Shown: positions 19,172-30,453 of the stretch, one piece after another
Position numbering within the stretch: the first letter of the stretch is position 1
Layout: every line of letters starts with the position of its first letter
DNA from: Pyrenopolyporus hunteri
Taxonomy: Eukaryota; Ascomycota; Sordariomycetes; Xylariales; Hypoxylaceae
NCBI GenBank assembly: GCA_902806595.1
Contig: CADCXC010000038.1
Coordinates: 1 to 64,000 of the forward strand
DNA length: 64,000 bases
Direction of reading: 5' to 3'
The notes under the pieces: generated by a model
The model's database searches: none
The model's input: the letters and a program-made list of their open reading frames with translations, nothing else
Told to the model about the DNA's origin: nothing
Position numbers and translations under genes: made by a program

Positions 19172-19486
19172 TAGCGGGAATACGATTAATCCTTTCGGTT
19201 GTTATTGGGGGAGGGTGCGTGTAATGATTTGTGGATTAAGGCTTCGGCCGTTTGTTACGAGGGTGTCTGCTCGAAGGCATTTGAGGAGGGGCGTGTGTTG
19301 TGGTTTTTAGGGATGAAAGGGGATAGGTTGGGGCCGCCCGATTATAGTAATCGGGCTATGGATTGACAAAAAGGTGTACCTTTCCTCTTTTACTATAGCT
19401 AGGAAGCATACTACCAATATGGCTCTGCCACCGTCGCGAGCCCGTCTAATAATCTCCTCTGAGGTTGGGCAATAGATGTTGAAATA

Positions 19487-19522
<36 letters not shown>

Positions 19523-20593
19523 CCACGTAGGTACGCGGGTAGGAAGGTCCGTGAGCCTATAGGCCCGCCTATTAGAGACCCTTGGCCCAGCTACCGGATC
19601 GAGAAACTTAATCACGTAACCTCCAATCCGCCGCTCAGCGCCGCTCAGCGTGTCGAACAACGACCAAGCGGCACGCCTACCCAGGTAAGTGCCTTACCCA
19701 TATAGGTATGTAGGTAGGTTTGGCTGGGAAAGTTCGAAGGATGAAGCCTGGGGATTCGAATCTTACCCTGGTCCAAGGGAGACGTGGAGGTGGGGTTAGA
19801 CGAACCCGGCGCGTGCAGATACGTAAAGAAAATCATTTGCGAGGGTAACGCTCTCCGATTCGGCCCCGGGCACGCCGGTTGGGGGCTAGATGCGACCGTA
19901 GCATTCGACGGGGTCCCTGGAGAGCAGAGGGTCGCGTAAGCCTATACAACCTCTAAACCGTCCCCTCTAAACCGTCCCCTGAAGGAAGCATCGAAACAAA
20001 GAGCGCTGAACGTCGTCGGACGCCGCTAACGTCTACTCCGCGGCTATATATAGAAGCCGTCCATGCCTAGCTAATATATACTATTACCTTAGGCGGGTAG
20101 GTAGGGGTAGGTAGGCTCGGTACGCTTGGTGGCTTTTTATAAGCGCCCGAAGCCGCGAGCCCTAGCACGCCCGCTCGGCTTCTTATTCGTATGATTCCTG
20201 GCGACCTTGCAAAGGGGTGGGGCGGGGGCGTTTTGCGGCTGAAATATCGCCTGCCCACAGGCCGTCGGGCGTCGGGCCCCCGTCGATCACTTCAGAATCA
20301 GCAACCGCGCCAAGGTTACGCCGTAGGGGTTCGAAACCGATGCTGCTACGCCGCTGCGCTGTCGGGCTGTCTCGCTGTCGCGCCGCCGTGTTCCAGAAGC
20401 GCCCCCACGTAACATCGTAGGGTCTACGCGACACCACGTCCTCGCCTCTGTCTTCTTATAATCGTGCTCCCGGCATCTCGTGTGTCGCAGGTAAGGTTAG
20501 TTGAGGGATAGCCAACTTATAGGCGCCTCTCTCCCTTTCTTTCCCCCTCGACCCCCGACTCTCTCGACGCGTAACGCCCCCGTCGGCACCGAA
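19172..20593. other. Intergenic, no gene seen
   Basis: Includes an (ACT)n microsatellite at about 19489-19521. I see no other structure apart from weak ACCT tracts. The last 100 bases form the presumed promoter and leader of the membrane protein gene. Confidence 0.55.
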
Positions 20594-22956
20594 ATGAGGT
20601 ACGACAGATTATCCGTCCGTCACGAAGATGCGAGGCGAGATCAGATCAGACGACCGCCGCGCGATGTAGGCGGCGATCAGGCATCGCCTCTGTTTCGCTC
20701 GTCCTCGCCTAAATCCTCTAGCCTAGAAATCTCGGGTAGCCGCGGGTACCCGTACGTCGAAGGCTGGCCCACCGTCCCGAAGCCGATATCGCGGTTCTCT
20801 CCGTGGGCCGCGCTATCGAAGTTGCAAGACGTCGTAGCGGTCGTCGCGTCGCTCGCGTTTCTAGGCATGTGAAGAATCGACACGGTCGATACCCGGCCGG
20901 CAAACTTCGGGCATCTAACAAACTCGGCAGCGCTGGCTATCGCCATCCTCTACCTCGGAGACAAGCCCACGGGGAGCAGGACCGGGGTAGCGGTGGAAGA
21001 AGCCTCGAAACTTGTAGGTAATAGATGCCGCGAGGCCCGCCCCGCGTCGGTTCTCGAGGGGAGATCGCTCACGCGGAACTCTTAGGCACCGACCGTGTTT
21101 CCCATCGTCTTCGCGGCCGTCGTAGGCAAGGGCCTGGCCTTGATAGGACGTTTGAGAGCTGAGCGAGGAGTCGAGCTCGGTGTGAGTCCTTCCCCGGCGC
21201 CCAAATTCCCGATGATCACGATGACGAATCAGGCCCGGCTAACAAGGACGGGCGAGCTCGCAAGACGCTGAGATGCCTTCTAAGCACCAAGACCGTTTCC
21301 GACGCGGTCCAGAATCACGTGGTCTTCCGAGACTTCGGCGCGACGTCCGTCGCCGTCTTGCTGCTGTGGGCTCTATCCCCGGTAGGGAGCCAGGCGTCGC
21401 TGCGCGCGCTGGCCAAGGTCAACCGCACGTCCGAGGCGACCGTGCCCGTCCGGTACGTCGATAGCGGGCCCCTGGGCCAGGTGTTCGCGGGCGAGTGGAA
21501 CGTCGCGCAGTCGGACGCCCTCAACAGCGGGCGGCCGGGCACGGTCGCGGACGCCTACTCGGCCGCCTTGATGCAGACCCTGGACGACAAGCTCGGGCCC
21601 CGGGACGCCTGGGGGAACGTCAAGATCCCCCGGATAGAGGGTCTCGCGGGGTCGGCGCCGGACGGGGACGGCTGGTTCGACGCGACGGCGCTCGGCGAGG
21701 TGGAAGCGTACGCGGGTCTCTTCGGCCTCCCCGTCGCGGGGCTGCCGCCGACCGGCGCCGTACGGTTCCCGGTGGAGACGTCCTACGTGTCGCTGACCTG
21801 CTCGGCGCCCGGCCCGCTCGGTGACGACGGCGGGCCGGCGCTGCCGAACGGGCTCGACGTGACCTGCGCCACCTGCGCGCTCAACACGACGCTGTCGAAC
21901 GACATTCAGGAATACCCCGAGCGGAGGGCGATCTGGTCCGCGCGGGCGGCTTTCTTCGTGGGCGAACGATCGCCGAACTCGACGGAGGCGGCCGACCCGA
22001 GGTTTACGGACGCTAACGTCGTCCGATTCCTCTCGCGGACTCCGGACAACGAGGTCGTCTCCGCCGACTGCGCGGTCGAGCAGACGCTGGTAGAGTCGCG
22101 GATAGAGTGCGTCCGAGGAGACTGCGCCGCGACCAAGGTCCGGCGCTCCGTCACGGATCGCCGCGGCTCCAACTACACCGTGTTCGACTACTGGGGCAAG
22201 GTCGTGCTGGACGAGGTCACCCTCGCGAGCCAGCACGGCCGCGGCGGCCTCTGGTCCAGCGCGTCCGAGTTCTTCATCAGCAATTCCAGCCGCCTACCCC
22301 TCGTCGCCGAGAGCCTCGGAGACCTCCAGCAGCTGACCGACCTCGGCGCCGTGGCTCCGGAAGCGTTCGCCGCCCGCGCCTCCATGCTGCTGAACACGTT
22401 CGTCCAGCTCTGGCTGTCCGGGTCCGCCTTCGCCGGCGAGCTGTCGACGAACCTTTCCTCGTACGGCCCCGCCCACCTACCCGCCGACGGGCTCGCCGAT
22501 TTTCCGCCGCTCGCGTTCGGCCGCCCCAACTCCCCCGCCTCGGGTGACGTACCGGACGGCATGTTGGCGATATTCCGCGACGCGCCGTTCGTGGGAGCCT
22601 CCGCGGACGCCACCCACACGACCTACGAGGAGGTGTACGAGCCGGTCCTCGCCTGGCTCGTCCTCCTCTTCGTCGCCTCGGTAACTATGTCCGCTACCGG
22701 GATCGTCGGCGTCGCCTGCGGGTTCGGGACGCGCGCTCCGGACAGGTTCGACCCGGTCGTCGGTCAGACCTACGACAATCCTTACTTCGACTGCCCGCCT
22801 GGCGGCAGCGCGCTGGACGTGGCGGACAGGGCTAGGTTGTTGCGCGACGTCAGGGTCCGCGTAGGTAACGTCAATCCGGACGGCGGTGTCGGAAAGTTGG
22901 GGTTTGCCACCGAGGAGAACGCGCGGCCCGTGAAGAGCGCGACGTTGTACGAGTGA
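20594..22956 (+). CDS. Fungal multi-pass membrane protein with large outer domain
   Basis: Proposed start at the ATG 20594 (MRYDRLSVRHEDARRDQ). Exons: 20594-20864, 20931-21013, 21086-21181, 21265-22956, giving 713 residues. Introns 21014-21085 (GTAGGT...TTAG) and 21182-21264 (GTGAGT, branch GCTAAC, CAAG) preserve phase. The first intron is less sure: the unspliced frame has a TGA at 20870-20872, the only GT donor there shifts the frame, and a GC-AG intron (20865-20930, with a TCTAACA branch) restores it. The protein has one N-terminal membrane helix (about residues 80-105), a second with APTVFPIVFAAVVGKG, a third with AVLLLWALSPVGSQASL, a ~420-residue extracytoplasmic domain with Cys pairs and N-glycosylation sequons (NRTS, NTTL, NYTV, NSSR, NLSS), and a last helix near 610-637 before a short tail. 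This pattern matches a widespread uncharacterised family of filamentous ascomycetes. Its function is unknown. Confidence 0.75.
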
Positions 22957-23748
22957 AGCGCCGCGGCTAAGGGGGGGGATTTTAGACCGAGGGCGTCCTT
23001 TTATTCCCATAGAACACCTACCTACCTACCTACCTACCTACCTACCTACCTATCTACCTACCAGGTAAATATTAGAAATGATGTCAAAAACATGGTGGCA
23101 TTGCTACTGCCAAGCGTCGAGAGTCCGCGACGTCCGGTCCGTTTCGCCGAGCGAAGCCGTCCGATAGGCCAGCCCTAACTTCTGGCGGATACGGGGCTGG
23201 CGGTTCGGCGTGGGAATGGGTGGCCGGCGTTACGGTACGGTCGCTTGGGACGCCGCACTCGTAAAGGCGAGCCCAGCTGGTCGGCCACGGTCGTGCCGCG
23301 GCCATCCCCGCGTTCGACGACCTTCCTAAAGGGGAAATCGGACTCTGCATAACATTAGCGAATTCGCCAACTTTGACATATGGTTAGCTTATCCTTTCCT
23401 CTTACGGCCCTGCAAGTGACGTCAACTTCGCTGCAGTCCGCTGCTACCGTCCTCGGTACCTGGGTAGTAGGTATGTGTGCCCTTAGCCAGCCGGTTCTTC
23501 ACCGCCGGCAGACACGAACCCCCATGTGCGATAGTCGTGCGCGGGGTGACCTCGTGCTTATTCTACTCCAAATACCAGGCAGGGTAACGATGCTCTCGCA
23601 GTTGCGGGGAATCCAGCGCCGAATGGGAAAATACCTCGGGTTATCGAGCTTGGTAGTGCTAGGTTCGACCCAATATTAATACGGCGAACGCGCGGCGACA
23701 TCTCGAAGTGACGCATCATGATATGCCAGATACCCCTCTCCGTAAGCG
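22957..23748. other. Intergenic with (ACCT)n tract
   Basis: A run of about ten ACCT units lies at 23018-23060, just past the end of the membrane protein gene. No coding frame is supported. Confidence 0.6.
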
Positions 23749-25607
23749 ATGGCGATTTTCGTAACAGAGCTCCGATCCGTTCTTCTTCTTCCTCTCCTTC
23801 TTTCTTTTGCCCGCGATGCCTTGCTCGAGGCAGCGTCGTGCCGGAAGACGTGCGTCGTAGAGTCGGGAGGGTCGGATGCGGCGGACGACGCCCCCGCGAT
23901 CATCGACGCCTTTAAGAACTGCGGCCGCGGCGGCAGAGTCGTGTTCTCGCCCGTCACGTACCACGTCGGATCGGTCATGAACATTACCTGGCTCGAGGAC
24001 GTCGACGTCGATATATACGGGACCTTGCTTGTACGTCCGACCCTCTCCGACCGACGGCGGGTTGGCGGGTTGGCCAGATGCTAACGACGCGCGCTTGACG
24101 CAGTGGAGCACTGACATCCGGTACTGGCTAGACAACTCCTTGGACGTGGGCTACCAGAACCAGTCTACGGCGTTCGTCCTCGGCGGAGACGGGGTGCGGT
24201 TGAACGGGCACGGTCGAGGGACCCTGGACGGCAACGGCGACTACTGGTACGAGTGGATCTCCCGTCAGGAAAACACGTCCAACTACCCCGGGAGGCCGCA
24301 CGCCCTTACTCTGAACGGGCTTCGCAATTCGGTCATCTCCGGCCTGACATTTTTGCGGAGCCAGATGTGGTGAGCACCGGCGTTCCCTAACCTGCAACTA
24401 GCCTACCGCCTACCACCCGCGTACCCGAGGTACGGGCTTCCGCTAAGCTTCCCAGGACGTTGTCCATTATCTATTCCGAGCATGTCGTCTTGAACGATAT
24501 ACTCGTGAACAATACCGGCAACCGGGCGCAGAGCTGTAAGTGTCTTTGGGTTTAGGTGCTTCCTTACCTACCTATCTACCTATCTATCTACCTGCTTGCC
24601 TGCCTGTCTGCCTGTCTGCCTGCCTACCTACTTACCTGCCTCCTTACCTGCCTCCCTACCTGCTTGCCTAACCACCTAATATACCCCTTTGTCGGTCGTA
24701 GAGGGTACGGCGATTCTCGTCATCTGATCGCGTCTTAGCCAACACGGACGGAGCCGATACGATACGTTCGTCGCACATCTCTTTCGATAACTGGACGGTG
24801 TACAACGGCGACGACGGCATCTCGCTCAAAGCAGATAGCTATGACGTTAACATCACGAACTCGCACTTCTACAACGGCTCGGGCATCGCCCTGGGTAGCA
24901 TAGGGCAATACTACGGCGTCGAAGAGCATATCAGGGGGCTCAGGGTCGAGAACGCCACCTTCGACAATACCCTGCATGCGGTACGACGTCACCTAGGCCT
25001 ACAGCCGGCTCTTCCCGCTCCGTGTCTTCTGCTGACGGCGTGACGAAACCCTAGGTGTACTTCAAAACGTGGACGGCCGACCAGAACGGATATCCGCCCA
25101 ACGGAGGCGGCGGTGGACTAGGAGGTGGGTAATGGTTTTTTCATAATTTCAATTCGATCTCTTCCCCTTCGACGCCCCCGCGAGGACTAGATCCGTCGCG
25201 GGCCGAACTACCCACCATGCTAATAGGCCACGGCCGACCGAGCAGACGCCTCCGACATGGAATTCGTCAACCTATCCGTTTCGGGGATACGGGGCGCCGC
25301 CTTCTCCGTCTCCCAATGCACGCGTTTCCAAGGAGCGCCGGGGGACGGCAACTGCACGAACTCGGAGTTTCAGATCCGGGACGTCGAGGTTCGCGGGCTG
25401 CGGGGAACTACGAAGTCGGATAGGGTGGCCAGCTTGCAGTGCAGCGCGGTTAAGCCTTGCACCAACATCGGCCTCTTCGACGTCGAGCTAGAACGGGATA
25501 ACGGCACCGAGGTTACCGCTTATCTCTGCGGAAACGTCGACTCGCCTCGGGGATTCGAGTGTACGGGAGAGCCGTGCGTCGGCGGAAGTGCTTCGGGGGA
25601 GTGTTAA
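23749..25607 (+). CDS. Secreted glycoside hydrolase family 28 (exo-type pectinase)
   Basis: Six exons: 23749-24030, 24104-24369, 24456-24535, 24739-24980, 25055-25124, 25246-25607, for 433 residues; all phases agree. Most donors are canonical (GTACGT, GTGAGC, GTAAGT, GTACGA, GTGGGT) and all acceptors end in AG. Residues 1-~27 form a signal peptide with a Leu-rich core (LRSVLLLPLLLSFA). The body is a right-handed beta-helix of the GH28 type: GHGRGTLDGNGDYWYEW, NTDGAD (Asp ~213), YNGDDGISLK (Asp-Asp ~234-235), then NGSGIALGSIGQY and VYFKTWTADQNGYPPNGGGG. The three catalytic acids are present, but the usual GHG histidine is replaced (GSG) and the RxK arginine is absent. This is the pattern I associate with exo-polygalacturonase/exo-rhamnogalacturonan hydrolase (Rgx-like) clades that remove terminal galacturonate or rhamnose from pectin. 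It is convergent with hel2. Confidence 0.9.
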
Positions 25608-26212
25608 GCGTACCTATGTGATAGATATAACGTAGGGGGTCGGTCCTTCGAGGCGATCACCGTCTTCGTCGGCCGCCGCCGTAGCCGGTGATGAAACCAC
25701 CATTGAAAACCAAGAGGCGCGGATTGACGATCCTAGGCGTAGCTTCGCCAGTCTCGCGTGATTCACCGACTATAGACGTAGCGACAGATGCGTCATTCTA
25801 CGTATCTAGTATTTACTACGTATCATATTTACTACGTATCTAATATTTACTACGTATCTAATAGTTTGTGTAAACGTCTTAACCTAGGTACCTAAGTAAC
25901 CTATCGAAGCACGGACTACCCGAGGTGTATTTACTTCAAGCAGACGATGCTCCCGGAGAGGAAGCGCCCGACGGGGAGCTCGGTTCGCAGCTCGATGCTA
26001 CGGCTATCCAAGTAGGCACTCGTCTCAAAGCGAAGCGCGGGATGCCTTAGGGACGCGGGACGGCTAGTAAACGATGATTACCTAGGTAGCGGCTAATCTA
26101 ATTTCGTCCCGGACAGAGCAGCCCCGGCGTGAGCCGTACGGCTTTTATCGATTACTACGTAGCTTTCGGATATGTTATTTAAACGGCGCCGACGACGACG
26201 ATCCGCACACGT
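25608..26212. other. Convergent intergenic spacer
   Basis: Lies between the 3' ends of the GH28 gene and hel2. A TACTACGTATCTAATATT-type short tandem repeat occurs at about 25795-25865. No gene is seen. Confidence 0.6.
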
Positions 26213-28802
26213 TCAACCCCATTGTACTAGAACTTTCTTCCTCCCTTTGTTCCCTTTTTTCCCTTTCCCAGACCCGTCGGCTGCGTCGGCTCCGTCGTCC
26301 TCGGCGTCGCCGTCCGCCGCCGCGGACGCGCCCGCTCCCGACGATCCCCACGCGAAACCGGTGTTCCTCGAAGCGCCGGCGTCTCTGCGCACGCTGCCGC
26401 TCCCGTAGCCGAAGATCGTGGTCGTGGGCTTCGGCGCCGCGGGGAGGGCCGGGAACGCCTCGTCCCGGGTAGCGGTTTTCGCGGGTCTGGGAGGGGCTTG
26501 CGCGCCGCCGGAAGCCCAGAGGGGCGCGGCCGAGGGTCGCGCCGCGCTGCTCGCGCCGGTGCCGGCGCTGCCGGGCGGTAAGGCGGGGAAGGACGCCGGC
26601 GGGTTTCGGGAAGCGCTCGAGTTCGAGAACAGGGAGGACGGATGGTCCGCGCTGGAGCGCCGCGACTGCTGAGTAGAGCTCTTCAGCTTGAGCACCCGGG
26701 TGGTGTGTCTCTGGGACGGCGCGGCGGCGGCCGTCGCGGGAGAGCTGGCCGCCGCCGCCGCCGCCCAGCCGGTGCTGGAGGTCGTCGCGCCGTGCATGCC
26801 GCCTAGGCCCGGGAGGGTCGGGTAATCTTCGTTTATGGCCCTCCAGTCGTTCCACGCCTTGCGTAGCCCGTCGCCTTTGCTCTTGTCCTCGTACAGGTCG
26901 GCGAGCTCGCGGACGAGCGTGCCGAGGGCGGAGGACGACGTGTCGGAGAAGAGCGAGAAGAGCGCGTCGACGAGCGCCGCGGCCGTCGTCCTACCTTGCC
27001 TGTAGGAGGATACGTGGGCCCGGAAGGCGGCGATCTTGCTACGGTCGTTCTGTAGGAGGTTGGAGGCCCGTTCGACGACGGAGGACTGCCGCAGGAGGCG
27101 GGCGCGATCCTCCGGAGATAGGTTCGGATCCGTCAAGCTCAACCCTTCCAGCTCGGCAGAAGGCGCAGCGTCGGCCGAGGGAGCCGAAGCCGAAGCCGAA
27201 GAGGAAGCGGGAGCGGGAGCGTCGGGTGCGCGCTGGGCCGAGTTGGTAGAGGGCCCGGCGCTGTTCGACGAAGAAGGCGCCGATAGCCGACCGCCGAAGG
27301 TTCGGTTGGAGACCGACTGCGACGAATGTATAGCCATCTGCCTCTGGAAAGCGAGCTCGTCCCTCCGGAGAGGTTGCGCCGAGCTCGCGGGGAGCGGATC
27401 CGCGTTCGGGTCGCGACCTCTTCCCCTCCTCTCCCCGCCCCTATCCCCCCCATCCCTGTCCCGGCCCGAGCCGCCGCCGCCTCCTCCCCCTCCTCCCCGT
27501 CTCTGTTGCTGCTGCTGGTGGTAAGGTTGTCGATAATCGAAGCTCGAAAGGTCGACCAGGCGAGCGTCGCGCCTCACGTCCTTGGACAAGGAGCTCCCGT
27601 GCTCGGTGAGCTGATGGGCCTTTAGGTCGAGCTCGGAGCCGAAGACGACGAACTTCTTCTCGAGACACTCGCGGTCGAGGCACGGGAAATGCTCCTTTCT
27701 GAAGTGCTCCTCCAGGGCGTTGTAGTCGCGGTAGTAGTGGGGTTGCCGGGGATCCTGGCGGTCGCAGAGGAAGCAGCGCTCGTGCCTGTTCCGGCAGTGC
27801 TCGAAGAGCTTGTCGTCGTCGTAGAACCGCTGGCCGCAGAACGCGCACAGCGGGTGGCCCTTGAAGCCCGTCTGATCCGCGGCGCCGGGACGGTCGTCCC
27901 CGTGCCGCATGTGCCGCTCCAGCTCCTTGTCGCCGAACAGCTCGTGCTCGTGGGTGAAGACCTTCTTGTTCCTCGTGCATAGGTCGCACATCTTCTTGTG
28001 GTGGACGCCGCGGACGTGCCGGTGAAGGTCGGGCCATCCGAGGCCCGCGAAGTCGCAAGACTTGTCCGGGCAGTTGTACCGCAGCAGCAGGACGGTGTCC
28101 CCGACTATGTCCTCGTTCGCGTATCGGATGCCGATGTTGTCGTCGGTGCTGGTGACGTCGGCGTCGGAGTAGTCCTGGTATCGCTTGGCGGCGTCGTCCG
28201 TGAATAGGACGAACGGGGCAAGGGTCTGGACAGACGATCAGCATCCGAGCCACGGGTGCCGGGGTAGCGTATTAGAGGGGGAGGGGGGAGGGGGAGGGGA
28301 GGGAAACCCGTACCCGGCAGTGTGGGCACTCCTTATTCTTATACAACGCTCTCAGTCGCAGAGCACATATATGGCAGGTCCTGTGGTTGCAAGGAGCGAC
28401 GGATTGGTGAACGACGGGGCTCGCGCAGATGAAGCACACCTCGGCCTCTACGTCTCCGGCTCCTTCTGCTTCTCCTCGCCCTTCTCCCCCGGCCCGGCCC
28501 GCTTCGGCCGTCGCTTTCGTCGCGAGAGGTTGCGGTAGGGTTTGCGTCGACCTGCTCGGGTCGGGTTGGGGCGCCGGCGCCGCGGAGGAAGACGCTGCTC
28601 CGGACGCGTCGCCTCCCCCGCCCCTCCCGCGATGCGGTCTACCGCGCCCCCTATTCCCGGCGCCCGGATCGCCTCGGCCGCGGCCTCTGCCTCTGCCTCT
28701 TCCTCCGGCGTTCCGCTCGCCTCGGCCACGGCCTCGCCCTCCCTGCGTAGCGCTCGGGGTCCCGTTCGGGGCGCCCGTCCCGCCCTCCGCCGTACCAGAC
28801 AT
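26213..28802 (-). CDS. hel2: E3 ubiquitin ligase Hel2 (ZNF598), ribosome quality control
   Basis: Two exons, 28802-28314 and 28225-26213, 833 residues; the 88-bp intron starts GTACGG and ends CCAG. Residues 1-~70 are a Gly/Arg-rich (RGG-like) region. A RING finger covers ~123-162 (CFICASP, CNHRTCHIC, CPHCR). Next comes the Hel2-specific block across the splice junction (APFVLFTDDAAKRYQDY, DTVLLLRYNCPDKSCDF, WPDLHRHVRGVHHKKMCDLC) and a series of C2H2-type fingers (CAFCGQRFYDDDKLFEHC and following). The C-terminal half is Ser/Ala/Pro-rich and ends in short basic patches. Hel2/ZNF598 recognises collided ribosomes and ubiquitinates small-subunit proteins (uS10, uS3), triggering RQC and no-go decay in the cytosol. 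The length and domain order fit fungal Hel2. The start ATG at 28800-28802 gives the expected N-terminus. Confidence 0.93.
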
Positions 28803-30453
28803 AGCCGATCGCGAGGGTTACGAGGCGCGATCCGGTCGACGTGCTCCGCGGTCGTGCTCGGGCCCGTGGCAGCTCGGTAAGGGGAACCCTAGGAAAGATG
28901 TCTAGACGCCAGCCAAATCGCGCGCGGCGGATATCGGGGTCGAGACGCAAACGAAAAAGATGTGGGCGAAGACACGCCCGGCGACAGGACCCGCACCCGC
29001 CTACGCTGAAGCAATCTAGCGAGATGAGGGGGACGATAACTTAGAAAAGCGGAGGAGCCAAGGAACCGAGGGATCGTTTCTCTATATCCGCTGCGTAAGA
29101 ACCGCGTGAGGGTTATGTCTTGGTCGACGAGCAGATTTTGGCGAGTTTGAGTTTGTCCTGTTTTTACCCGTTTATCTGTAATTTCGATGACACCTGGGTG
29201 AGAAATACCTAACGGCGTGCACAGCCACGGCGGCGGGGCGTGATTAATAAGCCACGGGTTGAGTTGACACCGTACATATTTATTTACCTACATGCAACCC
29301 GAGTATGTTCCATTCAACGAAGCAGAAAGGCTGAATGGATACCTACCTACCTAGGTATACTATATAGAAGCAATTCCCGGCCGTCTACTGCTTAGGCGGC
29401 TGGAAGAGTCGCTTCAACGGCCTGAGATCCCTAATGGTGGCCATGTTCGTGTTGAACGATCTCGGATTGCCGGGTTAATGTCTCGTCTCGTCTCGCGTAT
29501 CATATACATAGATTCCTCGTATACACGCCTCATATACCTGTACGTAAGGGATTAGAAATACACGTATCTGCCATCTTTAAGTAGGCACTTGGTGAAGTTG
29601 AAGAGGCAGGCGTTGAGATGAGACGGATCGCATCAATACCACGTATGGGCTGTGCGACGCCCGAAGCATTTACCTAGCTAGGTAGGCAAGGTAGGCAAGT
29701 AGGCAAGGTAGGTAGATAGGAGGTAGGTAAGGAGGCAAGCTCGTTAGCAATCATACAATACAATCATACAAATACAACATACAATCATACAAATACAACA
29801 TACAATCATACAACATACAATCATGCAATCATACTCATAAATACCTACGAACAGGTCCCTAATGGACAACTCCCTAAGCTCGGTAACGTCGTTCACGGCC
29901 CGTCCCGTCGAAATCAGCTCCGCCGAAGCTTAGGGGTCAACCCAACGGAGCGAGACGCGGACGGCTCCCGGATCCTACCAAGACAGCGCCTCCGCCGAAC
30001 CCAATCGTATTGAGCTGACTACTACCTATTCTGAGACACACGTACCATCTACCAAGAATTCGAGCACCCCCAGCACCTCCAGCACCAGAGCTACCAAGGT
30101 ACCTTACGTAGTTCGGCTCGCCCACGCCAGCCCGTCGGAGCGTCAGTCTTATTCGCCCCTCGCCGACGAGGCCGTCCGATTAATCGAACTACACGTGTAC
30201 GAGTCCAATCCCAGCAACACTCGAGGATCCGGCAATCGTAGAGAGAGAGGGAGGGAGAGAGAGAGAGAGAGAGAAAGACAAGAAAAGATAATAACCACAA
30301 AACATGCTACGCCGGTACCAAGAATATGCAGCCGATCATACCACGACCTAATTCTAATCCCTCTCCTGCGCCCGAACAAGCTAAAGCTTTTCTCAAGCGC
30401 GCCCTCGGATCCTTATACTCCATGGCACGCCTCGTCGAAGCGTCGCCGAACCG
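28803..30453. other. Intergenic, repeats only
   Basis: Upstream of hel2 and downstream of the SWIB gene. It contains AGGT tracts at 29338-29352 and 29675-29740, a roughly 21-bp AT-rich tandem repeat (ACAATCATACAAATACAACAT) at 29750-29845 and a GA-rich microsatellite at 30238-30275. I see no coding frame. Confidence 0.6.
29750..29845. repeat. ~21-bp AT-rich tandem repeat
   Basis: The unit ACAATCATACAAATACAACAT is repeated about three times, with shorter derivatives (CAATCATAC) on both sides. Confidence 0.75.

Noticed and set aside
20318..20345. GGTTCGAAACC resembling a tRNA B box
   Set aside because: I could not fold an acceptor stem or find a matching A box and anticodon arm around it.
21373..22236. 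287-codon - strand frame
   Set aside because: Antisense to the large last exon of the membrane protein, Arg/Gly/Val-rich as shadows usually are.
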